A stretch of 31,136 bases of DNA from Methanohalobium sp046546175 (GTDB taxonomy: Archaea; Halobacteriota; Methanosarcinia; Methanosarcinales; Methanosarcinaceae): NCBI RefSeq assembly GCF_046546175.1, contig NZ_JBKGYF010000014.1, positions 1 through 31,136 on the forward strand, in the 5' to 3' direction. The notes under the pieces were generated by a model, which was not told the DNA's origin, made no database searches, and was given only the letters and a program-made list of their open reading frames with translations. Of this stretch, positions 22,727-31,086 are shown piece after piece (position 1 is the stretch's first letter; the number at the start of each line of letters is the position of its first letter). The position numbers and the translations under genes were made by a program.

Positions 22727-24454
22727 TTAGTAATCAATATTCATTAACCTACAAAAATCCACAAGATTAAGGGAGTTTACCACATCCACCGGCTCAAGCC
22801 ATCCGCGTCTTGCAACATCTATCCCATAATTCATATTTCTGGACATGTCATGAATTCGATGGGCATCGGTATTTATAATCAGCGGAATGCCCATCTCTTT
22901 TGCTTTTTTTGCGTTGACATCATTTAAATCAAGACGTGATGGAGATCCATTGATTTCCAGTATTTTGTTGTTTATTTTTGCAGTTTCAAATACCTTATCC
23001 ATATCTACAGTATACCCTGCTCTTTCTCCAAGCCTTCGACCGGTGGGATGTGCCAGGATATTTACATGTTCATTTTCCAGTGCTCTGACAATTCTTTTGG
23101 TTATAGATTTTCTATCTCCATCAAAACCCGAATGTATTGCTGCAATCACAATATCCATTTTTTCCAGGACATTGCTGTTATAATCAAGAGACGCATTTGC
23201 TTTTATATCACATTCAGTTCCTGTAAAAATTTGAAAATCATCGTATTTGTTGTTTATTTTTTCAATCTCATCCATGCGTTTTAGAAGCTGACATTCGGAT
23301 AAACCACTAGCATTTGCCCTGGATTTTGAATGGTCGCAGATGGCAATATACTCATATCCCAGATTACGTGCCTCATCCGCAATTTCCTGGATTGTATTTT
23401 TACCATCGCTCCAGTTTGAATGAATATGAAGGTCACCTTTTATAGCATCATCAGTAATTAGTTTGGGAAGTATTTGTTCCAAAGCTGATTCAATTTCTCC
23501 TCTATCTTCCCGAAGCTCTGGCGGTATATAATCCATTCCAAGATTCTGATACACATCTCTTTCAGAATTGCAATCCAGTTTATACCCGTTTTTCAGGTTG
23601 GTAAGACCTAACTCGTTTAAATGCACATCCATAGACGAAGCTATTTTCTGAAGATGAATATTATGGTTTGTCGAACCTGTAAAATGCACCAGTATTGAAC
23701 CAAAACATCCGTCATCTACTATTTGCAAATCAACAGGGACATTGTATTTATAGATAACAACTGCTCTGTTTTTTTCTTTATTAAGGACAGTTTGTACATT
23801 TCCCAGTTGTGTAAAAAGGTCAATTACATGTTCTGGATCATCTGACCTGGCTATAAGGTTAACATCTTCAACGGTTTCCTTCCGTCTTCGAACACTTCCT
23901 GCAACAGTAACATCTGTTATATGTGGGTGAGATTCCAGAATCAACTGTATTTCATCAGCAACCTTTAGGGCTGTGTCAAGCAGTATTAAACCCTCTCCCC
24001 TGTTTTCATGACGTTTAATTGCGTCCAGAATACGTTTTTCCTGTCTGATACCCATATTGGGAATCCTTCTAATCCGGTGTGTTTTTGCAGCTTTTTTCAA
24101 GTCATCAACTGTTTTGATACCAAGTCTTTTATAAAGAGTCTGCAGGGTTCTGGGTCCTATACCCGGTATGTCCAGAAGCTCTTCTATGTCTACAGGTGTA
24201 CTTTGTTTGATATTTTCATATTCATAAAAAGCCCCAGTGGTAAGTATATCTTCTATTTTTTCAGACAGTGATACCCCAACACCAGGTATATTGTCCAGTT
24301 TATTATCTTCATATAATTTACTAACATCTTCTCTGAGATTTTTAATCTGATATGATGCTTTTATATATGCCCGGATTTTATATGAATCCGCATTCTGGAA
24401 TTCAAGCATTTTGGCAGTTTTGGAAAATATCCGGGCAACCTCATAATTGTCCAT
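22727..24454 (-). CDS. polX: PolX-type DNA polymerase/PHP exonuclease, altered Pol site
   Basis: A 575-residue PolX. Helix-hairpin-helix motifs DNIPGVGVS and DIPGIGPRTL lie in the first 120 residues, then an X-family palm, then a C-terminal PHP domain from about residue 340. The PHP ligands look complete (DLHIHSNWSDG, CDHSKS, GTECDI, AAIHSGFD, LAHPTGR, NTDAH), so 3'-5' exonuclease or AP-processing activity is expected. In the palm the usual GSxRR...DxD reads GSVRRRKETVEDVNL: Asp197 is kept, but the second carboxylate is Asn199. Asp242 could be the third. Gap-filling synthesis may therefore be weak or lost. ATG 24454 has GTGAG six bases upstream; an earlier in-frame start at 24496 adds 14 unlikely residues. 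Confidence 0.9.
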   Translation of the reverse strand: MDNYEVARIFSKTAKMLEFQNADSYKIRAYIKASYQIKNLREDVSKLYEDNKLDNIPGVGVSLSEKIEDILTTGAFYEYENIKQSTPVDIEELLDIPGIGPRTLQTLYKRLGIKTVDDLKKAAKTHRIRRIPNMGIRQEKRILDAIKRHENRGEGLILLDTALKVADEIQLILESHPHITDVTVAGSVRRRKETVEDVNLIARSDDPEHVIDLFTQLGNVQTVLNKEKNRAVVIYKYNVPVDLQIVDDGCFGSILVHFTGSTNHNIHLQKIASSMDVHLNELGLTNLKNGYKLDCNSERDVYQNLGMDYIPPELREDRGEIESALEQILPKLITDDAIKGDLHIHSNWSDGKNTIQEIADEARNLGYEYIAICDHSKSRANASGLSECQLLKRMDEIEKINNKYDDFQIFTGTECDIKANASLDYNSNVLEKMDIVIAAIHSGFDGDRKSITKRIVRALENEHVNILAHPTGRRLGERAGYTVDMDKVFETAKINNKILEINGSPSRLDLNDVNAKKAKEMGIPLIINTDAHRIHDMSRNMNYGIDVARRGWLEPVDVVNSLNLVDFCRLMNIDY

Positions 24455-24505
24455 ATTAAACTCACGACCAGTATAGATAGGTTTTATAAATCTCAATAAT
24501 TCAGA

Positions 24506-25162
24506 TTATTTTTCAAGTGCTCTTTCAACCGCTTTTTTATGGAGTTCAGCAGACTCATGTATTCCTCCTTTATTCCCCCTTACTGCACGACATGGGTACT
24601 GCTGAATTAATAAACCTGCATATGATGGAGCATCTTCAATATTGGTACTAACCAGTTTTTCTGCCATATGCCATGTACTTCCACATGGTGCACCCCGAAT
24701 CACATCAACTTTTGTAATTTTTTCGTTATCAGTTTCGATATCCAGAACAGGTTGACCGAAAAGGGATGTAAATTCTGATGTTTCAGGACAGGGTTTAATC
24801 GAACAGCATATATCATCCACTTCTATATATATCCCATATTCCCTGGAATATTTTTCCAGTTCATCCATGGGAGCCCTTGATTTTCCACCTGGTACAATCA
24901 GTGCTTTAACACCAGAACTTCCTGCAACACGTGCAATCTCTGATGTGAGGTCAGGATGCAGTGAGTAGGTTATTAATATGTCTGATTTAAATACCTTGTT
25001 GTTAAGGTCAAGATTGTTGAGGAAATCACCCGGTTCATCGATAAACTCAGGAAGGTTTGCCGGCAGTTCAGCAGTTACAATATCAAAATCACTTTTTGAT
25101 TTTAGAGTTTCGATTAATCGTTTACCGTATTTACCTCTTGTAATTACACCTATCATTGTCAT
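24506..25162 (-). CDS. DUF166 family protein
   Basis: A 218-residue protein of the archaeal DUF166 family. It has a Rossmann-like start (MIGVITRGKYGKRLIETL), the central VPGGKSRAPMDEL, paired Cys residues (DDICCSIKPCPE) and the conserved C-terminal APCGSTWHMAEKL ... YPCRAVRGNKGGIHESAELH. The several conserved Cys and His suggest a metal or FeS site. The family was once labelled thymidylate synthase; no ThyA or ThyX motif is present, so I do not use that name. It starts upstream of polX with a nine-base gap to the polX frame, so the two may be co-transcribed. Confidence 0.78.
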   Translation of the reverse strand: MTMIGVITRGKYGKRLIETLKSKSDFDIVTAELPANLPEFIDEPGDFLNNLDLNNKVFKSDILITYSLHPDLTSEIARVAGSSGVKALIVPGGKSRAPMDELEKYSREYGIYIEVDDICCSIKPCPETSEFTSLFGQPVLDIETDNEKITKVDVIRGAPCGSTWHMAEKLVSTNIEDAPSYAGLLIQQYPCRAVRGNKGGIHESAELHKKAVERALEK

Positions 25163-25229
25163 AAATATCTTTAATAATATGATAAACTTAATATCATTTG
25201 GCTTTTAAATTTCTATACAGGTGAATAAA

Positions 25230-25367
25230 ATGGGAGACATAGATAACATAGACCAGTCGATGGTATTTTTCAGATGCAGCATATGTAATTTCGAATTTCA
25301 GGCGAACCCGGATTTTATTCCTATAAAATGTCCCCAGTGTGGCAGTGAAGATACACAACGTACATAA
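25230..25367 (+). CDS. Small zinc-ribbon protein
   Basis: A 45-residue protein starting MGDIDNIDQSMVFFRCSIC. Two CxxC knuckles (Cys16/19 and Cys34/37, CPQC) form a rubredoxin-like zinc ribbon. AGGTGA lies five bases before the ATG, which makes this a confident small gene. It ends 11 bases before thymidylate kinase, so the two are probably one transcript. Function unknown; such ribbons often bind nucleic acid or act as subunits. Confidence 0.8.
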   Translation: MGDIDNIDQSMVFFRCSICNFEFQANPDFIPIKCPQCGSEDTQRT

Positions 25368-25378
25368 ATAAAAATATA

Positions 25379-25999
25379 ATGATTGAAATGACCACATATA
25401 TGAAGGGAAAATTAATTACACTGGAAGGTATCGATGGTTCAGGCAAATCCACTATAACTGAGCGGTTAAAAAACCATCCATCACTTTCTGATGTAGTATT
25501 TACAAGGGAACCTACTAAAAACTGGATCGGAAATGTAGTGGAACAGGCCATACAATCTGATACCGACCAGATTGCGGAATTCTTTCTTTTCACATCCGAC
25601 CATGCTGAACACATAGCAAAATTAATAAAACCCAACCTTGAAAACGGTCAAAATATTATTTCTGACAGGTACCTGGACAGCAGATGTGCCTATCAGGGGG
25701 CTACTCTTTCTAATAGATTTGAAAACTCAATACAATGGGTTAAAAGTATCCATAAAGGATGGACTATTATCCCTGATCTTACCATTTTCCTTGACATCGA
25801 CCCGGAATTTGCTATTGAGCGCTGCGGAAACAGGGGACAGCAGACCAAATTTGAAAAAATGGAGTTTTTGCAACAGGTATATGATAACTACCAGAAACTC
25901 ATAAAAGAGGAACCTGTAAGGTTTGTTGTTGTGGATTCGAATCAGCCTGTTGAAGAAGTGGAAAAAGATGTGGTAGATATCATCACATCTTATATATGA
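25379..25999 (+). CDS. tmk: Thymidylate kinase
   Basis: A dTMP kinase that makes dTDP from dTMP and ATP. The P-loop is GIDGSGKST, the DR(Y) motif is SDRYLDSRCAYQG, and the lid region is RCGNRGQQTKFEK. FTREPTKNW is the usual strand 2 motif. The length (199-206 residues) is typical. The first ATG is used here. The ATG at 25400 (MKGKLITLEG) aligns better with family starts, and no ribosome binding site clearly decides between them. Downstream it converges with the 79-residue gene with no gap. Confidence 0.93.
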   Translation: MIEMTTYMKGKLITLEGIDGSGKSTITERLKNHPSLSDVVFTREPTKNWIGNVVEQAIQSDTDQIAEFFLFTSDHAEHIAKLIKPNLENGQNIISDRYLDSRCAYQGATLSNRFENSIQWVKSIHKGWTIIPDLTIFLDIDPEFAIERCGNRGQQTKFEKMEFLQQVYDNYQKLIKEEPVRFVVVDSNQPVEEVEKDVVDIITSYI

Positions 26000-26239
26000 T
26001 TAGAGCTCATTATCATCAGCAAACTTAATCAATGCTTCACCAAGTTCTCTGACATATCTTGGATTCAGGTTGAAACGCCCTTTTTTCTGTCCGCCTCTCT
26101 CTTTGGCTATCTCTACATATTCTTTGTCGTATTTTTCACTTGTTTCAAGGGCAATGGTCAGATACCACCCACCACCCATTTTGATTTCTGTAAATCCTTC
26201 TCCTTCATCTATATTATCTATTGCATCATTGTTTTCCAT
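26000..26239 (-). CDS. Conserved hypothetical protein, C1-cofactor locus
   Basis: A 79-residue acidic protein. Its start is disordered-looking (ENNDAIDNIDEGEG), followed by a beta/alpha core with MGGGWYLTIALE and RFNLNPRYVRELGEAL. No metal or nucleotide motif is seen. AGGTGA, which contains the stop of the HisA-like gene, lies four bases before the ATG, so it is translated with that gene. I do not recognise the family. Confidence 0.65.
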   Translation of the reverse strand: MENNDAIDNIDEGEGFTEIKMGGGWYLTIALETSEKYDKEYVEIAKERGGQKKGRFNLNPRYVRELGEALIKFADDNEL

Positions 26240-26243
26240 GTTT

Positions 26244-26951
26244 TCACCTTACCATTTCCATGGGTATTGACCTGTTGTGTAATGCTGTAGCCACAAGTGT
26301 ACCCTTTACACCTGCATTTTTAAGGGTTTCGATGTCCTGCATATCTTTGACACCACCGCCAAGCAGGATGTCATGTTTTGAAAAAGCTGCAATGTTACTC
26401 AAAAATTCTGGATCCACACCGCTTGAAGTTCCAACGCTGTCCATGTCAAGAACAATGACATCCTGTAAATACAAATCATTTAAGATTTTTACTATTTCTG
26501 TGGGGTTATCAGGTATGTCAGGGTCGTTTTTTAAGATTTTGCCGTCCTTTTTATCGATACTTACATTTATACGACCCGGATATTTGTATGCAGCTTCTGA
26601 TATGACATCCATTGGTGTGGTTTCTGTACCCAGTACAACCGTGTTTGCCATAGATATAGCCTTTGAAACCTCCTCAAATGTAGTAATACCCATATCAACC
26701 ATAGTACTGACTTTTTTTGATATTGAACTGATATCATCAAAATTGGTATCATGCTTGCCGATTCCCTGTAATATATTTAAATCCGCTACATAGACCTCAC
26801 CAGGTCTTACACAATCGACAACCTCAAGTGGACAGGAACTTTCACAGATTGCACTGTTTAAATGAATCGGTAGATAATGTTTGCGATTTCCACCTTTTGC
26901 ATGCACCACAGTATGGTTATATATATCCAGCACAAATATTATTCGAAACAT
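26244..26951 (-). CDS. HisA/HisF-related protein, C1-cofactor associated
   Basis: A 235-residue TIM barrel of the HisA/HisF-related family (the type modelled as hisAF_rel), not the histidine-pathway isomerase itself. The first strand IFVLDIYNHTVVHA keeps the Asp used as acid/base in HisA, VLDMDSVGTSSG keeps the second, and LLGGGVKD with GTLVATALH forms the phosphate site. The family is known mainly from methanogens and other organisms with methanopterin and methanofuran chemistry. Together with divergent mfnB this suggests a cofactor-synthesis role, which is inferred. Its TATA-like sequence lies about 25 bases before the ATG, so the mRNA may be leaderless. It is followed by the 79-residue gene. 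Confidence 0.78.
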   Translation of the reverse strand: MFRIIFVLDIYNHTVVHAKGGNRKHYLPIHLNSAICESSCPLEVVDCVRPGEVYVADLNILQGIGKHDTNFDDISSISKKVSTMVDMGITTFEEVSKAISMANTVVLGTETTPMDVISEAAYKYPGRINVSIDKKDGKILKNDPDIPDNPTEIVKILNDLYLQDVIVLDMDSVGTSSGVDPEFLSNIAAFSKHDILLGGGVKDMQDIETLKNAGVKGTLVATALHNRSIPMEMVR

Positions 26952-26996
26952 ATTTAATTAATACATTTGCTCCTAATATAAAAAAGAGGGTCAATC
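26952..26996. promoter_or_regulatory. Compact divergent promoter, HisA-like / mfnB
   Basis: Only 45 bases separate the two start codons. On the minus strand TTTATATT (about 26973-26980) is placed for a leaderless HisA-like mRNA. On the plus strand CATATTTAATTAATAC (about 26949-26964) would start mfnB close to its GAGGGT site. The two core promoters overlap, so co-regulation or competition is likely. Confidence 0.45.
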
Positions 26997-27695
26997 ATGA
27001 AATTATTAGTTAGTCCGATCAATTTAGAAGAAGCAGTATCATCCTGTAATGGTGGTGCTGATATCATCGATGTTAAAAATCCAAAAGAGGGTTCTCTTGG
27101 TGCTAACTTTCCATGGGTTATACAAGCAGTAAGGGATTCCATTGATTCAAAAAAGCCTATAAGTGCAACTATTGGTGATTTCAATTATAAACCCGGAACT
27201 GCATCTCTGGCAGCCTATGGAGCTGCATCATCAGGTGCTGAATACATTAAAGTAGGACTCTATGACATCCAGACCGAGGAACAAGCATATGATATGCTGG
27301 TTAACATCACCAGTTCTGTAAAAAGTTATGATGAAAATAAAAAGGTTGTTGCCTGCGGATATTCCGATTACCAGCGTATAAATTCAATATCTCCTATGAA
27401 ACTTCCAAAAATCGGAGCAAGTGCTGGTGTAGACCTTGTGATGATGGATACAGGTCTTAAAGACGGGAAATCCACTTTTTATTTTATGTCTGAAGATACC
27501 CTTACAACGTTTGTGGAGTCAGCCCACAGTTTCGGTCTTAACACTGCACTCGCCGGTTCCATCAAATTCGATGACCTTGAAGCACTAAAACGAATTCAAC
27601 CGGATATAATCGGAGTCAGAGGGATTGTATGCGGTGGTGACCGTAATACAGTCATACAGGAAGAACTGGTAACAAAAGTCAGAAATGAACTCTAA
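26997..27695 (+). CDS. mfnB: (5-formylfuran-3-yl)methyl phosphate synthase
   Basis: A 232-residue TIM barrel of the MfnB (formerly UPF0264/DUF556) family. It makes 4-(hydroxymethyl)-2-furancarboxaldehyde phosphate from two glyceraldehyde-3-phosphate, the furan ring of methanofuran. The hallmark GADIIDVKNPKEGSLGANFP is intact and holds the active-site Lys. YKPGTASLAAYGAA, the LDTAxKDGK equivalent MDTGLKDGKS and the end IIGVRGIVCGGDRN agree closely with the characterised methanogen enzyme. GAGGGT lies seven or eight bases before the ATG. Confidence 0.93.
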   Translation: MKLLVSPINLEEAVSSCNGGADIIDVKNPKEGSLGANFPWVIQAVRDSIDSKKPISATIGDFNYKPGTASLAAYGAASSGAEYIKVGLYDIQTEEQAYDMLVNITSSVKSYDENKKVVACGYSDYQRINSISPMKLPKIGASAGVDLVMMDTGLKDGKSTFYFMSEDTLTTFVESAHSFGLNTALAGSIKFDDLEALKRIQPDIIGVRGIVCGGDRNTVIQEELVTKVRNEL

Positions 27696-27806
27696 CAACT
27701 TTAGCATATTTCATCTTTTTTGAAAACTTTGGATATAACAAAGGTTTATCACATACATAGTTACAACAATCAACAAATCTAAATCACACAAACAGGTAGT
27801 TAAATA

Positions 27807-29999
27807 ATGAACGAAAATGTTACGGTTCATGTTGCCAGAGCATATCATAGAGATGTGGGGAAAGGTATAGCCAGAGTGGACAGAGAACTGATGCAGAAAC
27901 TGGGGACAGTGAGTGGTGATGTAATAGAAATCAAGAACAAAAAAGAAGGATACGCAATTGTCCAGCCACTCCATGAAAGTGATTCAGCAAAAAACATAGT
28001 TCGTGTAGACGGAAACACCAGAAATAATATAGGTATTGGTGTTGATGATGTAGTTGTAGTCAGAAAGATAAAAGCCAGAATCGCAGATAAAATAACTTTT
28101 GCACCCGCACAACCTGTTCACTTTGTCAATGGAGCTCAATACCTCCTTCGGATGCTTGAAGGCAGACCTGTTTCCCGTGGTGAATGGATAAGGGTGGAAA
28201 CTGTAAATGAACCACTATATTTTGTTGTTGTTTCCATAAAACCTACTGGACCTGCTGTTGTAACACCTGATACTTCTATAAGATTAAAGGATGTATCCAT
28301 TGAAAGTGAAAGTGGCGCTGCTGAACGGATAACTTATGAAGATATCGGTGGTCTTAAACGTGAAATCGGTCTTGTAAGAGAAATGATAGAACTTCCACTA
28401 AGACATCCTGAATTATTCCAGAAACTTGGGATTGAACCTCCAAAAGGTGTGATGATATATGGTCCATCTGGAACTGGTAAAACTTTAATCGCAAAAGCGG
28501 TAGCCTATGAAACAGATGCAAATTTTATATCTCTTAGTGGACCTGAAATAATGTCCAAGTATTACGGGGAAAGCGAAGAAAAACTGCGTGAGATTTTCGA
28601 AGGAGCAGAAAATGATGCTCCATCGATAATATTCATCGATGAAATCGATTCCATTGCACCAAAACGGGGGGAAGTTTTTGGAGAGGTGGAACAGAGGATT
28701 GTAGCACAGCTGCTTTCACTCATGGATGGTCTTAAATCCAGAGGTGAAGTAATTGTTATTGCGGCTACAAACCGGCCCAGTTCAGTGGATGAAGCTCTGA
28801 GGCGTGGTGGCAGGTTCGACCGGGAAATTGAAATTGAAATTCCTGACAGGGATGCAAGACTGGAAGTATTACAGGTCCACACCAGAGGAATGCCCTTTGA
28901 AGATGATGTTGTTCTGGATGAACTGGCAGATATAACACATGGTTTTGTTGGGGCTGACCTTGCGTCACTTTGTAAAGAAGCGGCGATGAGAGCATTAAGA
29001 AAAATACTGCCGCATATAAAAATCGAAGAAGAAATACCTCTGGATATACTGGATAATCTGAAAGTTTCAAGGGATGATTTCTTTGAAGCTCTCAAAAATA
29101 TAGAACCTTCTGCAATGCGGGAAGTTGTGGTGGAAGTCGCCCACATCAACTGGAAAGATATTGGAGGTCTGGACAATGCAAAACAGGAACTTGCTGAGGC
29201 GGTTGAATGGCCCCTAAAATATCCTGAACTGTTTAAGGCGGTTAATACTAAACCACCAAGAGGAATTATACTTTTTGGTCCACCCGGTACCGGTAAAACC
29301 ATGCTCGCTAAAGCAGTTGCCAGTGAAAGCGAGGCAAACTTCATAAGTATAAAGGGTCCTGAATTGTTGAGTAAATATGTGGGTGAATCTGAAAAAGCGA
29401 TAAGAGAAACATTCAGAAAGGCAAAACAAGCTGCACCTACTGTGATTTTCTTTGATGAAATCGATTCGGTTGCACCAAGACGGGGAAAAAGTAGCGATAC
29501 TAATGTCATAGAACACGTGGTAAGTCAGATACTCACTGAAATGGATGGTATAGAAGAACTTAAGGATGTAGTCATTATAGCTGCTACCAATCGATTGGAT
29601 ATAGTTGACCCTGCTCTACTGCGCCCTGGACGTTTTGACAGGATGGTATATGTCAGTATTCCTGATAAAAAGAGCAGGTCAATGATATTCAATATACATC
29701 TTGATGGCAAACCACTTGCAGACGATGTGGGTATAGAAAAACTTGCAGATATAACAGAAGGATATGCAGGAGCAGACCTAGAAGCCATATGCAGGGAAGC
29801 AGCACTGCTTGCACTTAGAGAAGTTATTAAACCTGGCCTTAGTAAAGCAGAGACAAAGGGCATAGCGACTAATATTAAAATCCACTGGTCCCATTTTGAG
29901 AAGGCCATATCCCGGGTGAAACCTACGACTTCTGATAAAGATATGCGGTTTTATGACCAGAATGCAAAAAGGTATATAGAAACTGATGAAAAATTTTAA
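27807..29999 (+). CDS. Cdc48/VAT-like AAA ATPase
   Basis: A 730-residue archaeal Cdc48 homolog. The N-terminal double-psi-barrel and Cdc48_2 domains cover residues 1-170. The D1 ATPase has GPSGTGKT, IIFIDEIDS and ATNRPSSVDEALRRGGRFD. The D2 ATPase has GPPGTGKT, VIFFDEIDS and ATNRLDIVDPALLRPGRFD. Walker B glutamates and arginine fingers are kept in both rings. It unfolds substrates, probably feeding the proteasome. The D1 Walker A Ser in place of the second Pro is a mild variation. The hydrophobic-tyrosine tail of eukaryotic Cdc48 is absent (it ends RYIETDEKF). AGGT lies about nine bases upstream. Monocistronic. Confidence 0.95.
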   Translation: MNENVTVHVARAYHRDVGKGIARVDRELMQKLGTVSGDVIEIKNKKEGYAIVQPLHESDSAKNIVRVDGNTRNNIGIGVDDVVVVRKIKARIADKITFAPAQPVHFVNGAQYLLRMLEGRPVSRGEWIRVETVNEPLYFVVVSIKPTGPAVVTPDTSIRLKDVSIESESGAAERITYEDIGGLKREIGLVREMIELPLRHPELFQKLGIEPPKGVMIYGPSGTGKTLIAKAVAYETDANFISLSGPEIMSKYYGESEEKLREIFEGAENDAPSIIFIDEIDSIAPKRGEVFGEVEQRIVAQLLSLMDGLKSRGEVIVIAATNRPSSVDEALRRGGRFDREIEIEIPDRDARLEVLQVHTRGMPFEDDVVLDELADITHGFVGADLASLCKEAAMRALRKILPHIKIEEEIPLDILDNLKVSRDDFFEALKNIEPSAMREVVVEVAHINWKDIGGLDNAKQELAEAVEWPLKYPELFKAVNTKPPRGIILFGPPGTGKTMLAKAVASESEANFISIKGPELLSKYVGESEKAIRETFRKAKQAAPTVIFFDEIDSVAPRRGKSSDTNVIEHVVSQILTEMDGIEELKDVVIIAATNRLDIVDPALLRPGRFDRMVYVSIPDKKSRSMIFNIHLDGKPLADDVGIEKLADITEGYAGADLEAICREAALLALREVIKPGLSKAETKGIATNIKIHWSHFEKAISRVKPTTSDKDMRFYDQNAKRYIETDEKF

Positions 30000-30143
30000 A
30001 GTAAACAAGCATTTTTCAGGAACATAAAACTAATCACAGTAGAAGATTCGGTCCATTTATACTATCACCTATAGTTATAAATAATATCTGTTAAATAATA
30101 TCTTGATATATAGACCATGTTTTTTTTTGGGGGTTTGTTATAA

Positions 30144-30680
30144 TTGACTGATAAAAATGATATATTTAACGAATTAGCTGATGCTGTTGTTAAAGGTGAT
30201 AAAGATAAAGCAAAAAAATTTGCACAAGAAGCACTTGATGAAGGTATAGACCCTTATGAAGCAATAATGAAAGGTTGTACAAGAGGAATGCATGTTGTCA
30301 GTGACAAATACGATAGAGGCGAGATGTATATTCCCCATATAATGTTATCTTCTAATGCTATGGATGAGGCGACTAAAATTCTTCTGCCACATGTTGATGT
30401 AAAGCAAATAAAGGAATCTGGTGTGGCTGTTGTGGGAGTTATCCTGGGTGATATCCATGATATCGGTTTAAACATTGTTGGTTCACTTCTTGAAGCTGCC
30501 GGTGTTACAGTCTATAATCTTGGTAAAGATGTTCCTTATGAGGATTTCATAGAAACTGCTAGAAAAGTAAATGCTGATGTTATCGGACTATCCGCTATGA
30601 TGACCACAAGTATGATGGGAATAAAACAGTTCCCAAATTATACAACAAATTTGCATAATATTACATACAATATGTACTAA
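30144..30680 (+). pseudogene. Methyltransferase corrinoid protein, 3' end cut off
   Basis: 178 residues remain of a B12-binding corrinoid protein of the MtbC/MttC/MtmC class, which carries methyl groups from methylamines or similar substrates to coenzyme M. The helical cap (about residues 1-85) and most of the Rossmann domain are present, including the cobalt-ligand motif GDIHDIGLNIVGSLLEAAG. Homology stops after SAMMTTSMMGIK; the last ~17 residues are unrelated AT-rich sequence, and about 40 C-terminal residues with the GGAPV loop are missing. An IS607-type element follows at once. Start TTG 30144 has GGGGGT nine bases upstream. It most resembles the dimethylamine type, but the substrate is not certain. 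Confidence 0.8.
30647..30663 (+). repeat. IS left-end direct repeat, copy 1
   Basis: AAATTTGCATAATATTA, repeated with two changes at 30695-30711. It lies near the inferred left end of the IS607 element and may be a recombinase binding site. Confidence 0.4.
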
Positions 30681-30694
30681 TTGTAAAAGGTGTT

Positions 30695-30711
30695 AAATTT
30701 GTATAATATAA
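30695..30711 (+). repeat. IS left-end direct repeat, copy 2
   Basis: AAATTTGTATAATATAA, 48 bases after copy 1, covering the TTG start of tnpA. Binding here could also repress tnpA. Confidence 0.4.
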
Positions 30712-31086
30712 AACAAGCTTCTGAATATCTGGGCGTTAATCCTGAAACATTGAGAAGATGGGAAAGAGAAGGCAAAATAAATCCTGAAAGAACTTATTGA
30801 ACTTATAAAACGAAAAGAAATCGAAAGAGTTGTTGTCAATTATAAAGACCGCCTTATGAGATTTGGGTTCGAAATTTTCGAGGAGCTATGTAAGTCAAAT
30901 GGTGTTGAAATAGAAATAATCAACCAAACAGAAGACAAAACATACGAAAACGAATTAGTTGAAGATGTTCTTACTATCATCACGGTCTTTTCCGCAAAAC
31001 TTTACGGAAGTCGAAGTCATAAGAACAAAAAAATTAAGGAAACAAACGAAAAGCTATTTGATGATTATCATGTCGTTTCGCAATAA
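30699..31086 (+). pseudogene. tnpA: IS607 serine transposase tnpA, internal deletion
   Basis: The first part (30699-30800, TTG start, GGTG six bases upstream) encodes 33 residues of a MerR-like helix-turn-helix, YNIKQASEYLGVNPETLRRW, reaching INPERT before a TGA. From CTG 30784 another frame continues IELIKRKEIERVVVNYKDRL, then MRFGFEIFEELC to the stop at 31086, the later part of a serine-recombinase domain. The segment between, which should hold the rest of the DNA-binding domain (usually GGHRRY) and the catalytic Ser region (YARVS), is gone, with loss of frame. The YKDRLMRFG motif is kept. This copy cannot encode an active transposase by itself. Confidence 0.82.

Noticed and set aside
24506..25162. 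Thymidylate synthase for the DUF166 protein
   Set aside because: The old database name rests on no ThyA or ThyX active-site motif in the sequence; nearness to tmk is not evidence.
26221..26793. 190-residue plus-strand frame over the HisA-like gene
   Set aside because: It is the complement of a clear TIM-barrel gene and shows no recognisable domain.
28562..29509. 315-residue open frame antisense to the Cdc48-like gene
   Set aside because: It lies wholly inside the conserved AAA domains, has low-complexity Ser/Ile composition typical of a reversed coding frame, and has no ribosome binding site or motif.
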